The notes: a model not told the origin generated them from the sequence alone. A stretch of 64,000 bases of DNA from Serripes groenlandicus (GCA_031761405.1 JASEVX010000003.1:63782423-63846422), one strand, 5' to 3'; shown: positions 10,395 through 20,209, counted from the stretch's first letter. Made by a program: numbers and translations.

Positions 10395-10870
10395 AGCTCA
10401 CCGGAACATGAATTGTTTTAGTGAGCTATTATGATCACTCAATGATCACTGTCTGTTAAATCTTTTACAAAAAATAGTTAAACCTGTTTAACTCTGCTGC
10501 ATGAGATGGCAACCAGGGCTAAAAATGGAAAACCTCTTCCTGAACCACTGGCTCAATTAAATCAAAGGGCCAATGGCACTGTAGTGGCAATCATATAGAG
10601 TATCCTGCAAAGCAACAAGCAGTATCTCGGGTTAGGCCTTGCAATTTTTTATAATAGTGCACTCTGGTGCACGTAAATTTGAGAAAAGCTGCATCTTTTG
10701 ACAGTAGAATAATGTTACTTTGCCAGAATGTTGTCTTGGTGATTTTTAAGTTACATTCTAAAATTGGTCATGATAATGTTCATCACCAGGTCACTAGGCC
10801 ATATTTTGATAAAATATTTTGTACACTTTAAAAATGACTAAATTATCATAGAAAGGAGAGAATAGTATCC
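10395..10870 (+). mobile_element. HLE family J, decayed Helentron-like element
   Basis: Head hairpin AGCTCACCGGAACATG paired with TAGTGAGCT, followed by ATTATGATCACTC, as in family A. Internal unit remnants include CATCACCAGGTCACTAGGCC near 10783. No tail hairpin is readable, so the right boundary is a guess. Confidence 0.6.
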
Positions 10871-11739
10871 ATTAGTTTGGTGTTTGTTTCAATGATGTCC
10901 AATATTGAACAGGTCTGTTCAATTTAGTTCCTTCACATTGAGTGTTTTCTCCCTAGAAAAGTTAAACTGCTTTGAAAAATTAAAGAGCAAGAACAAACAC
11001 AAAAAATGCTCATAAAGCACAATTTTTCTATTTGCCAAACTGTTCAGTTCAGTTGATACAAATATAGGCATATATGATAATGCTAAATTAGGCTACACTT
11101 TCAGCATTGATTGCTAATTGAAGAGTTGCACTCGAACGTGTATAACTTGTGTACACACTGACATTGTGTCATTTAAACCTTTGTAAACCAGTCTTATCAT
11201 CTAGACGCTTTCGTGTATGGCAACAACTACAAAATAAAGCGTTTATAATGTTGAGATTTAATAACAATTGATTACCAGTCTCACAAGCTATTTATAGAAC
11301 CTTTTGGAATTTCCAGAAGCCTTCTACTGCGTAGTATCATGTGTGTTCTTTGCAAGGCAGATAGAACGCGCAATGATATTTATTATAATTTATCCGCCCA
11401 AACATGAAGAAAGATAATATTTACATAATTTAACTCTTATATGTAGATATTATCTCAATAAATCTCAAATCTTAGTATCAATCCGGTACCAAAGTAGCAC
11501 TGACATGATTATTATTAATCGTGTCTCTGCATCACTCTGTATCACCGATGGAACTATATATTTGGTGGTTTAACGGATGTAGGTTAATTGGTTTGCAGTA
11601 AGGAATAAAAAGTCAAAACTGACTATGTAAATATTTTCGTTGTTGTTGTTTTTGTTAGCATTGTGACGATTGTCAAACCAATCACAACAAAAATACTTTC
11701 ACATTATATGTTCCTTGAGGAGCCCTGTACAACCTATGT
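10871..11739. other. No gene; unassigned AT-rich sequence
   Basis: No ORF of note and no match to the window's repeat families, apart from a faint T-MITE core near 11012-11050 (AGCACAATTTTTCTATTTGCC). Confidence 0.4.
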
Positions 11740-11806
11740 GCTTCATGCAAAACAGTTGTAACTACATATTGTTACAATATGTAGTTAAAACCATTTTGCA
11801 TGAAGC
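11740..11806. repeat. Two-tier palindrome
   Basis: Outer arms GCTTCATGCAAAA (11740-11752) and TTTTGCATGAAGC (11794-11806) are perfect. An inner pair AACTACATATTGT and ACAATATGTAGTT (11760-11786) is also perfect around a single T. A 67 nt cruciform or hairpin could form; only the 7 nt spacers are unpaired. It has no flanking element ends that I can identify. Confidence 0.85.
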
Positions 11807-11886
11807 CATCTAACAGGTGTTCAATTCTTTCTGCTCTGTTGAACAAAAATGGTTGTTGAGGTTTACTAGCTTGATTTGGCTTGTGT

Positions 11887-12063
11887 TTAATCCTTTCTAA
11901 TACCTCTGCAGAAGACACCTTTATAATGTCCTTTAGCCACATCGTTTTCAACTCTAATAAATTTTGATAATAATTCTTTCCTTTGCAAAGGTTTTTTCCT
12001 AATTTTGCTGAGATGATTTCACAGTCGTCTGCTGCAGATTTGTTTTATGTGGGAAAAGGTTAA
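11887..12063. mobile_element. T-MITE, internally deleted
   Basis: TTAATCCTTTCTAATACCTC to TGTGGGAAAAGGTTAA. The left arm lacks the usual CCCTCATATAGACGC segment. Confidence 0.75.
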
Positions 12064-12122
12064 GATTCTGATGTGTCAGCGGAGTGACATAGGACCCTAA
12101 GGCTCCTCCTGTTAATGTTTTC

Positions 12123-12395
12123 AACCCTTTCCCACATGCAGACACTTCCTGAAACCCTGAAGCAGACGACTTTTGAAATCATTGTGACAAAGGGCGTTAT
12201 TGCTCATATTGATCAATTTCTCCTTTTGTCACAATGTTTTAAACTCTGTTTATTAGTGAAACTTGCATTAATTTGTGTAGATTTTTAAATTTTTGTCAAT
12301 ATATTTGTTAACCCTTTTCCACATACATTCTACATATCTGTAGAAGACGACTTTGGAAACATCTAGCAAAAACTTTTGAAAACCTACATCACAAT
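12123..12395. repeat. Two T-MITE partial copies
   Basis: First: TCAACCCTTTCCCACATGCA through ATTTCTCCTTTTGTCACAAT, lacking its right end. Second: begins GTTAACCCTTTTCCACATAC at about 12308 and stops near AAACCTACATC. Confidence 0.65.
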
Positions 12396-12505
12396 AACAG
12401 TTTAAGCTGACAGTTAAAGTAACTAGATAAATGGCTGCTTAGCTAAGGTCACTGCTAAAATGAAGTCAAATGTGGATTTGGGAATCTAAAACCTTCGCAC
12501 TTCAT

Positions 12506-12982
12506 TATACCCCCAGATACATAGTATGGGGGCTATATAGTAGTCACGCTTGTCGGTCGGTCTGTTGGTCGGTCCATTGGTCTGTAGACATTTCTTGTGA
12601 ACACTTAATTTCTCAGCAACCCTTGGTCAGAATTCAATATAACTTCACAAGAATGATCGATTCCAAGCATAGTTGTGCATATTGTCGGCATGTTGCACTG
12701 GCATTATTTTTAAATGAGTTATGGCCCCTTGAATTTCTCATACATATGTATATTGTCGTTGGTCTGTAGATATTTCTTGTGAACACTATTTCTCAGCAAC
12801 CCTTGGTCAGAATTCAATATAACTTCACAAGAATGATTGATACCAAGCCTAGTTGTGCATATTGTCGGCGTCACACTCAATTTCTTTTTAAATGAGTTAT
12901 GGCCCCTTGAAATTCTCATACATATGTATATTGTCAGGCACCAGCTGGGGGTATTCATCACCTTCAGTGATATTTCTAGTTT
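12506..12982 (+). mobile_element. HLE family B, Helentron-like element
   Basis: Head hairpin TATACCCCCAGATACATAG / TATGGGGGCTATATA, then GTCGGTCGGTCTG. Two internal units of about 190 bp contain CTCAGCAACCCTTGGTCAG and ATAACTTCACAAGAATGAT and end at ATGGCCCCTTGAA. The tail hairpin CACCTTCAGTGAT is followed by TTCTAGTTT. Tail and head layout match family G at 60.5 kb. Non-coding; the ORFs through it are chance frames. Confidence 0.8.
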
Positions 12983-12990
12983 AATAATAA

Positions 12991-13172
12991 TACAGCAAAA
13001 CCTGTGCTAAAGATCACCTTTGTCTAGCAATTCCCAGTCTATACCAACCATACTTTTAATTTCCCAATAACCCGTTTTCTGCATAAATGACCCTGTAATT
13101 AAAGACCACCTGTGAACAAAGACCAGATTGTTCTCTTCCAATGGGTGGTCTTTAAACACAGGTTGGACTGTA
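12991..13172. mobile_element. N-MITE copy 1 (TA-flanked TIR element)
   Basis: Terminal inverted repeats TACAGCAAAACCTGTGCTAA and, reversed, TACAGTCCAACCTGTGTTTA. They sit on TA at each end, compatible with a Tc1/mariner- or pogo-type TA target. The inside includes AAAGACCACCTGTGAACAAA, shared with the copy at 47188. Confidence 0.75.
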
Positions 13173-13287
13173 CTTTCAGTTACAGAAATGTTTGGTAATT
13201 TTGCCCAGTATCCAGTTGTTTGCTGAAGATTTGTAATACAATATAGAGATACATTCCCATTTTGAAACACTATAATTTGCATTTCAT

Positions 13288-13489
13288 TATCTCTCTTTCC
13301 AACATATAACACTTTCTGACACCTTTACAGCAAACAACATTTGAAGACACAATGTGGCAAAAGGAAAAATTATCTCAAATTATATTCAACTCTATTCAAC
13401 GTTACAATTATATTTTCTTTTATAGACATTTTCCATAGATGCATTCAAAGTCGTCTACCGCAGATTTGTTGTTTCTGGTAAAGGGTTAT
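13288..13489. mobile_element. T-MITE, decayed ends
   Basis: TATCTCTCTTTCCAACATAT to TCTGGTAAAGGGTTATAA, with inner GTCGTCTACCGCAGATTTG. It ends 15 bp before the DIRS element begins. Confidence 0.75.
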
Positions 13490-13550
13490 AAATAGAAGAT
13501 TTTTAAAAATGAAGTTTTTTAAAGTAAAACATATTTTTATTAGAAAATAC

Positions 13551-13700
13551 TTACCAGTCATTTAATACCTGATATATCATCTCTATACACCTTAATTATC
13601 AAAAAAAAACGCCCACGCTAGCATATCCCTCACGTATCCGTGACATACACGGCCGCCCGGAAGTACAGGCGCGCACGTGAGCGGGTAGTCACTTTTCATT
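13551..13700. repeat. DIRS left inverted terminal repeat (element 3' side)
   Basis: 150 bp that match the reverse complement of 19912-20061 with about one difference (GGCGCGCACG versus GGCGGGCACG). Includes TCATTTAATACCTGATATAT, a run of nine A, and CGTATCCGTGACATACACGG. The outer 47 bp (13504-13550) are not shared with the other end. Confidence 0.92.
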
Positions 13701-13747
13701 CACCGTTAAGTATTGGTGACGACGCGGGGTTGGGAGGTGGGACTCTA

Positions 13748-13844
13748 TAAATGACTGGTAAGTATTTTCTAATAAAAATATGTTTTACTTTAAAAAACTT
13801 CATTTTTATATCAAAAATACATTACCAGTCATTTAATACCTGAT
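13748..13844. repeat. DIRS internal complementary region (ICR)
   Basis: The left half (13748 to about 13807) is the reverse complement of the element's left outer end. The right half (about 13803-13844, TTTTTATATCAAAAATACAT) is the reverse complement of its right outer end. The halves overlap on a few T/A bases. In DIRS-1 the ICR is proposed to template joining of the ends of a circular intermediate; this copy keeps it near the Gag-distal ITR, as expected. Confidence 0.9.
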
Positions 13845-14467
13845 GACTTCGTAGCATAGGACGGGAGGTTCGACCAATACTTACTGTCGTTCCAGGTACG
13901 TTGTAGTATATTATTCCATATTTTTTTAAGAACAAACATACTTGATTCCAACGGATGTATAAAGGGAAAGAGGGGATTGAATACAGGTTCAATCGGTATT
14001 CACTTTATTTATGTGTTGGATTATGTGAATTAGCAAACCACTCGCTGTGAAGCCACAAGGGGACCCAGGCAGGACCGACTGCAACTGGTTCTTAGACAGG
14101 AACCCTTGTTGACACAGAAGAGTAAGGAGCCATCAGATTCATTGAATCTGATCTGCCCGGTTTCTACAGAGACGATCTGTAGTTAAAGCTAATAAAAAGA
14201 CGGTTTTATAAGTAAAAAACGTTAAAGACGTCGATTCAAGAGTTCGTATGGAGCTCTTGTAAGCGACCAAAGGACGCAAGACAAATCCTATTTTGGAGTT
14301 AACTCCTACAATTGTTTTTTTTTCTAATTCTAACCATCAGTCTGTGAAACTTAATGTAATTCGTTTCTACTGAAAGCAAAGAACTCACTTCCCTGTTAGT
14401 GTTCGCCAAGCCATACGAATTTATAATTCTCAGTAAAACTTAAGAAGCGGTAGCCGTCGACAAACGT
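13845..14467 (-). other. DIRS remnant without recognisable ORF
   Basis: This is where RNase H and tyrosine recombinase should lie in a complete element. No ORF above 60 codons is present on the minus strand and I see no recombinase R-H-R-Y signature. Most of the 3' coding region has been deleted. Confidence 0.6.
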
Positions 14468-14659
14468 TCAGAGAGATTGACCTACCTTATTAACATCAAT
14501 CGGTAAGAACTGTCTATATCTAAGGAAGATGTAACGGTTATGTCGATAGGCAGGCCAGAAGGACGTATAACCACGGTCTCTGGGCCAGAGAAGTGTTCTG
14601 TCATCATCTTCCCTTTCAGAAGTGAAACCAGAAGTTGACGAACTGGTTCTCAGCCTCAT
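14468..14659 (-). pseudogene. DIRS 3' ORF fragment (63 codons), unassigned
   Basis: Begins one base from the end of the RT frame. Serine-, arginine- and aspartate-rich at first (EREDDDRTLLWPRDRG), then aromatic/basic (YIFLRYRQF). It is not recognisable as RNase H or recombinase and may be an out-of-frame scrap left by the deletion that removed the 3' half of the pol region. Confidence 0.4.
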
Positions 14660-15471
14660 TATGAACTCGGGGAGTAATTATTATTATTCCTTTGCGAATT
14701 CTGAACGTCCACTGCCGAATGAGTGGAATATAGTTGTCTATTCTGTATTAGTGAATCGACTCTGTCCGAAGGTACTCGAATTACCGCTAAGTCGGTGAAA
14801 AACGTCATACCCACGAACGTGAACCTCTTTGACGGAATTAATTCCGACTTCTGCGTGTTGGGTATTAAACCCAACCGCAGAATGGTCCGCCAGGCTAGGG
14901 ATAGATCGTGAAATAGAAGTACACGATCCGTCCTGTGGGGAAGCCAATCGTCGAAGTATTGAAGAAGTTGGGGTCCTTTCATACGAAGAAAGGCTCCCAT
15001 GCCCTGATATCTTCGTAAGCACTCGAGGGGCGGACTTGAGGCCGAAGGGAAGAGCCCTGAAATTGGAGCACTTCTCCCTCTATCACAAACCGAAGGTATT
15101 TCCTCGAGGAGGAAGCGATCGGGATGTGATAAAAAGGCGTGTGTTAGGTCTAGAGAGACCGCCCAGTCGCCTTTCCGAATTGCAACTCGGATGGAGCGGG
15201 TCGACTCCATTTTGAATTTATCGACCGGAATCAATAGATTTAGCGCAGATAAATCTATAACCGGTCTCCACTTGCCGTCTTTCTTCGGAACAAGAAAAAG
15301 ACGGCTGTAGAAACCCCGAAATTTGGGGTTGAGAACGCTCTCTATGGCATTCTTTTTCAGAAGCGATGAAATCACCTCTGACATGGCCGGATGACGAGAC
15401 GAAATGTCGATCGGCACGCCTGTCAGAGGAGGGGGGGAAATGAAGGGAATCAGATACCCTTCCTGTATCAC
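14659..15471 (-). pseudogene. DIRS reverse transcriptase, frameshifted
   Basis: This would copy the element's RNA into DNA. The 270-codon frame shows DIRS-type RT blocks: VPKKDGKWRPVIDLSALN (residues about 62-79), SLDLTHAF, then YFDDWL, the catalytic YxDD variant usual in this clade, and FTFVGMTFF near the end. Between the DLT block and YFDD the frame is scrambled: conserved RKYLRF and ALPFGLKSAPRV blocks are readable only in the two other minus-strand frames at about 14990-15110. At least two compensating indels therefore break the palm domain. The start chosen is the first ATG after an in-frame stop at 15472-15477. The normal RT beginning lies upstream, in the next ORF. Not functional as it stands. 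Confidence 0.85.
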
Positions 15472-15474
15472 AGA

Positions 15475-15843
15475 CTAAATCCAACGATCCTCTGTGACAC
15501 TTTCCCACTCCTCCATAATAAATGACAGGCGGCCCCCGACTGCAATCTCCGACCTTGGGATTGTCATAGAGAGGAGCGAATCCCTAGGGCTGCGGCTTCG
15601 GATTCGTGTTAACTCTAGCAGGCTGCCGATGTTAGTACCCTGATAGGGGCGCTTCGGTTTAGCCGATTTCTGACCCGTGGAAGGGGTTTGTTTAGGCTGA
15701 AACGCCTTCACATACCGTTTTGGCTTCTTTGCTGGGTTGGGTTTCCTAGAACTACCCACATTCGCAGAATACGATGAACGTTTCTGGCCCTGCGCAAAAG
15801 CCTTAGCTGCGTTCGCCGAAAGGCGTCGACTGTTCTGAAGCAT
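15475..15843 (-). pseudogene. DIRS Gag tail / RT N-terminus, ends at an in-frame stop
   Basis: Same reading frame as the RT ORF downstream, separated from it by one TAG codon. The first 85 residues are a basic, glutamine/lysine/proline-rich linker (KPNPAKKPKRYVKAFQPKQ). The last 20 (VGGRLSFIMEEWESVTEDRW) are the stretch that normally opens the DIRS RT (GGRL..F...W...T.D.W followed by IxEGY), so the TAG interrupts one continuous domain. A single substitution could explain it. Confidence 0.75.
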
Positions 15844-16411
15844 CAGAAGCTGTCACCGCAGCAATCCTTCCACCAAAGAGTTGTTTCGACTCCAATGGTG
15901 CGGCTTTCAGGCTGTCCTTGCTAGCACGTAGCAATGAGTTAGGAGCAACTAGAACTGCGTCCCTCCTCATGGACAGTATCTCTGTGATGGTCTGAAGATT
16001 CAGTGCCATGAGATGCCTGTTGCCTGTGTCGAAAGCTTCGAGAATTCTGTTAGCCCCTAGGCTAGAGATATTCTCCTCTTTCAACAACAAAGACAGAGCG
16101 ACTGCGAAATGGTTGTCATGAGATGACACCAATACACCCAGTCTTGCTCTGGCCTCCCACTTCTCTAGTGTCTTGGAAGAGACCTGGACAGAAGCGGGTG
16201 CAGTTAACCCCAGTGTAGCTGCATCCCCGTCTAAAGCTGGCACTTTGACAGGGAAGAACTCCTTAGACGTAGAATACGCCTTAGAGTTGACCCATTTCCT
16301 AGAAATGGGTCCTGGGACCGACCAGCCTGGAGGTATAGCCTCTAGAGACCTGGTCGACTGCAATTGGTCTAACAACCTGCCCAAGTTGTTAGTTTGAGGA
16401 AGCAAGTGCAC
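15803..16411 (-). pseudogene. DIRS Gag C-terminal region (202 codons)
   Basis: Contains a helical, leucine-rich segment with WEARARLGVLVSSHDNHFAV and LLRASKDSLKAAP, the kind of capsid-like region that precedes RT in DIRS/Ngaro elements. It overlaps the next ORF by 41 bases in a different frame, implying one frameshift at the Gag-RT transition. That shift could be decay rather than programmed shifting. Assignment rests on position and general character, not on a named domain. Confidence 0.6.
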
Positions 16412-16439
16412 TGGCGAAAAGCTTGTACATTAAGTTCCT

Positions 16440-16754
16440 CTAGGCTCGAAAGGTTTTTGCGACGTGGGGAGCGTCAACCTTAGGGCATGAAGTATTCGGC
16501 ACCACCCGAAATACTTCGTCAATAGCCTGCTGAAGAGACCAACGCTCTACAGCTGGCTCCTCATCGGGAGTTGACCTATTTCCCTCATTATCGTCAGACG
16601 AAGATGTAGGGTTGTGTGTACTCCTCTGAGGTTGTCTACTCGGTCTTCCAACCGGTAGATCTATGTCCGACTCAGACATGGATAAATCAGAAAATCCATG
16701 TTCTGCCGAAGATTTTGCGAAGCAGGCCCCCTCTCCGCAGCAGAGGACGGCCAT
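16440..16754 (-). pseudogene. DIRS Gag middle fragment (acidic)
   Basis: 104 codons, rich in S, D, E and P (MSESDIDLPVGRPSRQPQRS), ending SLQQAIDEVFRVVPN and a TAG stop. It sits between the duplicated Gag region and the capsid-like ORF and is out of frame with both neighbours. It is probably part of one original Gag broken by indels. Confidence 0.5.
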
Positions 16755-16835
16755 GCAAAAACTTCTGCCGGGGCCGAACTGACCGTATTGGACGGTTTCG
16801 ACCTCTCTTTCACAGAATGACGCAATGTATTCTGA

Positions 16836-17919
16836 TCCCGAGGTTGCCTATAACCGGACTGCCTATCAAAAAGGTGTCCCCCGAGAGCAGTGAATCCCCA
16901 TGAGATGGGTAATGCTGATCCCGGTAGGCCGTTGAACCCTGTCTAACACCTAACGGTTCCATAGTATGGACCGGTGGTTGGTATTGAGGAGCAGCGTATT
17001 CTCTAGCGACATACACTGTCCCCCCAGGGGAGGAAAAAGATTTTCCGTAACCCCCATACCCGATGGAAGACAGAGGAATAATAGAACCCGGTGCGATACC
17101 TGGGTTATAATTATTCTGATTCTGTAGTGGAGCAGAGATCGACTGATAATTTGAATCAATACGGTCTATCACTACAGAACCCGTGCTTGGACGCGCCATG
17201 TTTACATAGCCGGCCGGCAGTGTAGACGAGGCATTGAAAAAATGCCTGACTACTCGGTTGCACTGTGTTTACACAAGACACTGGTGTTTGTGTCGTGTTC
17301 ACAAGCGTGACCGATTGGCTCGTAGCACCATAATGAAATGGGCTACTGACCTGATGCGGCATGGCTACATGCGCGCGAGTTTGGCCAGTCGTCGAACCAT
17401 TTAAGAAAGTCTGACTGCCAGGATGAATCGTTGCTAAATGATCAACCTTTTGCCTGGCTGGGTCCTTGCAATAAGACCTTTGCCCTGTCGCCTCACGGCT
17501 AAGTGAGCGACTACCTGGTCTAGTCATGGCAACGTGACTGACTGGCCCGGTCGTGTTTGACTTGCCTCGGCATTTGGGTTTTGTTGTGCAGCCCAAACAA
17601 AACCCGGTTGACTATGGAGGCAGGAGTGAAGCTGCACTATACCAAGTCTCCGGAGAACTACGTCCGCCGACGTAGGTAACCGGTACTCTGCAGCTGTCCG
17701 AAGACCGCTGTAGCTCGGAGTATGGTGTCGGATTGGTACAATTCCTGCGGTTTCCCGGAAAGCTACCAAAGGCATCTCCTTCTTTCGAAGGCCCAGCCAC
17801 GACACCAGGCGACAGATGGTGAGGTTCAGCGGTTGAACGTTCCAGCTGAACATTTTCCCCGCTGTTTCCGTACGGTGTCTGACGTTTCCCGACGGAGCAA
17901 CTCTCACCCAAAGCTACCA
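16836..17919 (-). repeat. Gag internal tandem duplication, copy 1 (1084 bp)
   Basis: Direct repeat of 17920-19062, starting at TCCCGAGGTTGCCTATAACC in both. This copy lies downstream in the Gag sense and is broken into several frames (ORFs at 17612-18025, 17524-17907, 17156-17596 and 16810-17199). It lacks about 60 bp present in copy 2 near 18630-18700. Confidence 0.9.
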
Positions 17920-19062
17920 TCCCGAGGTTGCCTATAACCGGACTGCCTATCAAATAGGTGTCCCCCCGAGAGCAGTGAATCCCCATGAGATGGGTAATGC
18001 TGATCCCGGTAGGCCTGTCTAACACCTAACGGTTCCATATTATGGACCGGTGGCTGGTATTGAGGAGCAGCATATTGTCTTGCGACATACACTGTCCCCC
18101 CAGGGGAAGAAAAAGATTTTTCGTAACCCCCATACCCGATGGAAGACAGAGGAATAATCGAACCCGGTGCAATACCAGGGTTAAAATTATTCTGATTCTG
18201 TAGTGGAGCAGAGATCGATCGATAATTAGAATCAATCCGGTCTATCACCACAGAACCCGTGCCTGGACGCGCCATGTTTACATAGTCGTCTGGCAGTGTA
18301 GACGAGGCATTGAAAAATGCCTGACTACTCGGTTGGCCTGTGTTTACATAAGACACTGGTGTTTGTGTCGTATTTACAGGCGTGACCGATTGGCCCGTAG
18401 CACCATAACGAAATGGGCTACTGACCTGATGCGGCATGTCTCCATGCGCGCGATTTTTGCCAGTCGTCGAATCAATTAAGATAGTCTGACTGCCAGGATG
18501 AATCGCTGCTAAACGATCAACCTTTTGCCTGGCTGGGTCCTTGCAATCGGACCTTTGCCCTGTCGCATCACGGATACGTGAGCGACTACCTGGTCTAGTC
18601 ATGGCAACGTGACTGACTGGCCCAGTCCAGTCCAACCCGGACTGACTGGTGACAGGTCGCGTCATTAACAAATGACTCCTCTCCGGTTGCCCGGTGACCT
18701 GACGTGCCTCGGTATTTGGGTTTTGTTGCTCAGCCCAACAAAACCCAGGTTGACTATGCATAGGCAGGAGTGAAGCTGCACTATACAAAGTCTCCGGAAC
18801 ACTACGTCCCCCGACGTAGGTAACCGGTACTCTGCAGCTGTCCGAAGACCGCTGTAGCTCAGAGTATGGTGTCGGATTGGTACAACCTGCGGTTTCCCGG
18901 AAAGCTACCAAAGGCACTCCTTCTTTCGAAGGCCCAGCCCTGACACCAGGCGACAGATGGTGAGGTTCAGCGGTTAAATGTTCCAGCTGAGCATTTTCCC
19001 CGCTGTTTCCGTACGGTTTCTGAAGTTTCCCGACGGAGCAACTCTCACCCAAAGCTACCATC
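17920..19062 (-). repeat. Gag internal tandem duplication, copy 2 (1143 bp)
   Basis: Near-identical to 16836-17919 with point differences and a roughly 60 bp insertion carrying CAACCCGGACTGACTGGTGA. Its reading frame stays open throughout. The shared CATCC(C)GA string at both junctions is the likely recombination point. Confidence 0.9.
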
Positions 19063-19308
19063 CGAATTTCCTCAGCGCGCGGAAAAACGGTTGTGTTGAG
19101 CGGAGAAGAAGGCTCAGCATTGCCCTTCGACTCGCTCAACACCGTTGCAGAGTCCGGTTGGGAGAACCCCTCGAACTCTGCCTCACTCGATGAAGATAAA
19201 GGCACCCTCTTAGGGGTCTTCTTTATCTTCCTGCTTTTACGAGTCTTACCCCGCACGACCTTTTTCCAAATGGAAATAGGCCATGTCGAGCAGTACTCGC
19301 AAGGTGAA

Positions 19309-19356
19309 GCCTGTGTGCATTTGGTGCACACAGCCTGTGTGCATTTGGTGCACACA
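19309..19356 (-). repeat. 24-bp duplication inside the Gag cysteine cluster
   Basis: Two perfect tandem copies of a 24 bp unit (GCCTGTGTGCATTTGGTGCA plus CACA). Read in the Gag frame this repeats the octapeptide VCTKCTQA, giving an extra CxxC pair. Confidence 0.95.
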
Positions 19357-19911
19357 ACGCAGGTCGGATGCGAATCCCATAGGTGCACAGCATGACCACA
19401 TGGGCTCCGCATCCCTTCACCAGTGATTGACAGACATTATTCAAAAATACTCACCAAACAGTAAATAATCCGTATATAATCCGTTTATAATCCGTTTTTC
19501 TATATCCACGCCACGGGGACACCGGCAGCTTGGACACGTATATTGAAATAAATTTTGTTTCAACATTTTTTCACAAATATTGAATAGAACAGTCAATAAT
19601 TCATACAGCAATAGTTAATGTACTATCGCTAACAGGGTAGGGAAAAAGTATTGAAAACAGCACGACTTCCGCACCCGAAGACGGTAACTGAAATTAGCGG
19701 GTGGGGTAATCCACGTGCTTCTCAGAGTATCGTCCGCTACAAAACAATAAATACAGCAATAAAGTAAATAATTTACGGCTGTGACGTTAATGCAGAAAAA
19801 ATATTTGGACAATTAAATGATTATAAGGCAGGGCCTTATAAAACAAAAGAGTTAATTGGAAGAAGAAATAATAATATAAATTTTCTTATCGACTACTCCG
19901 GTTAATCCAAA

Positions 19912-20061
19912 AATGAAAAGTGACTACCCGCTCACGTGCCCGCCTGTACTTCCGGGCGGCCGTGTATGTCACGGATACGTGAGGGATATGCTAGCGTGGG
20001 CGTTTTTTTTTGATAATTAAGGTGTATAGAGATGATATATCAGGTATTAAATGACTGGTAA
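19912..20061. repeat. DIRS right inverted terminal repeat (element 5' side)
   Basis: Partner of 13551-13700. Beyond it, 20062-20080 (ATGTATTTTTGATATAAAAA) is the unique outer end whose complement is found in the ICR. The adjoining 19413-19911 is the untranslated leader, with no ORF above 65 codons. Confidence 0.92.
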
Positions 20062-20209
20062 TGTATTTTTGATATAAAAACATGTAATCAATGCTCTTGT
20101 TGTGACAATATTTGTCAACTCCAGCAAATGTCTTTTTAATTTTTACAACTTTCCTACTGATAAAAGTGAGCATTGTTGACCTTGATTAACTTTTGGTGCT
20201 TTCCCACAA

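Larger units (their letters stand above)
17904..19412 (-). pseudogene. DIRS Gag-like ORF (502 codons)
   Basis: Structural protein candidate of the DIRS element. Residues 1-50 are cysteine/histidine-rich (CGHAVHLWDSHPTCVVCTKC then CEYCS), the D-x-H-x2-C-x2-C zinc-binding-like head I associate with DIRS/Ngaro Gag. A basic segment (KKVVRGKTRKSRKIKKTPKR) follows, then a long low-complexity S/T/P/Q/G-rich region with repeated phrases such as TGPVSHVAMTRPGSRS. Residues from about 117 on are the open copy of the tandem duplication, and the frame terminates just inside copy 1. The ATG at 19412 is chosen because it opens directly on the cysteine cluster. Low-complexity composition makes the C-terminal part hard to assign. 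I label it pseudogene because the Gag downstream of it is shattered. Confidence 0.65.
13504..20080 (-). mobile_element. DIRS-type retrotransposon, 6.6 kb, internally degraded
   Basis: What is seen: 150 bp inverted repeats at both ends; an internal complementary region near the 3' end that fuses reverse complements of both outer ends; and minus-strand ORFs in the order Gag then reverse transcriptase of the DIRS/Ngaro kind. What is known: DIRS elements carry exactly this ITR-Gag-RT-RH-YR-ICR-ITR layout and insert by tyrosine recombinase without target duplication, and no duplication is visible here. What is missing: after the RT only about 0.8 kb remains before the internal complementary region, and no RNase H, methyltransferase-like or tyrosine recombinase ORF is recognisable there. 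The copy is therefore non-autonomous or dead. The interior is clearly GC-richer than its flanks. It lies upstream of the first visible TMEM132 exon, in antisense orientation to that gene. Confidence 0.88.

Noticed and set aside
12470..12961. ORFs of 99 and 80 codons on both strands of HLE B
   Set aside because: They repeat the HLE tandem unit in translation and lack any domain.
13757..13765. GGTAAGTAT in the DIRS ICR as a real splice donor
   Set aside because: The sequence is part of the element's conserved end, and nothing upstream on the + strand codes for protein. Exonisation cannot be judged without transcripts.
14723..17937. Plus-strand ORFs across the DIRS element (for example 14829-15215 and 16173-16397)
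   Set aside because: Shadows of the minus-strand Gag and RT frames; no protein features of their own.
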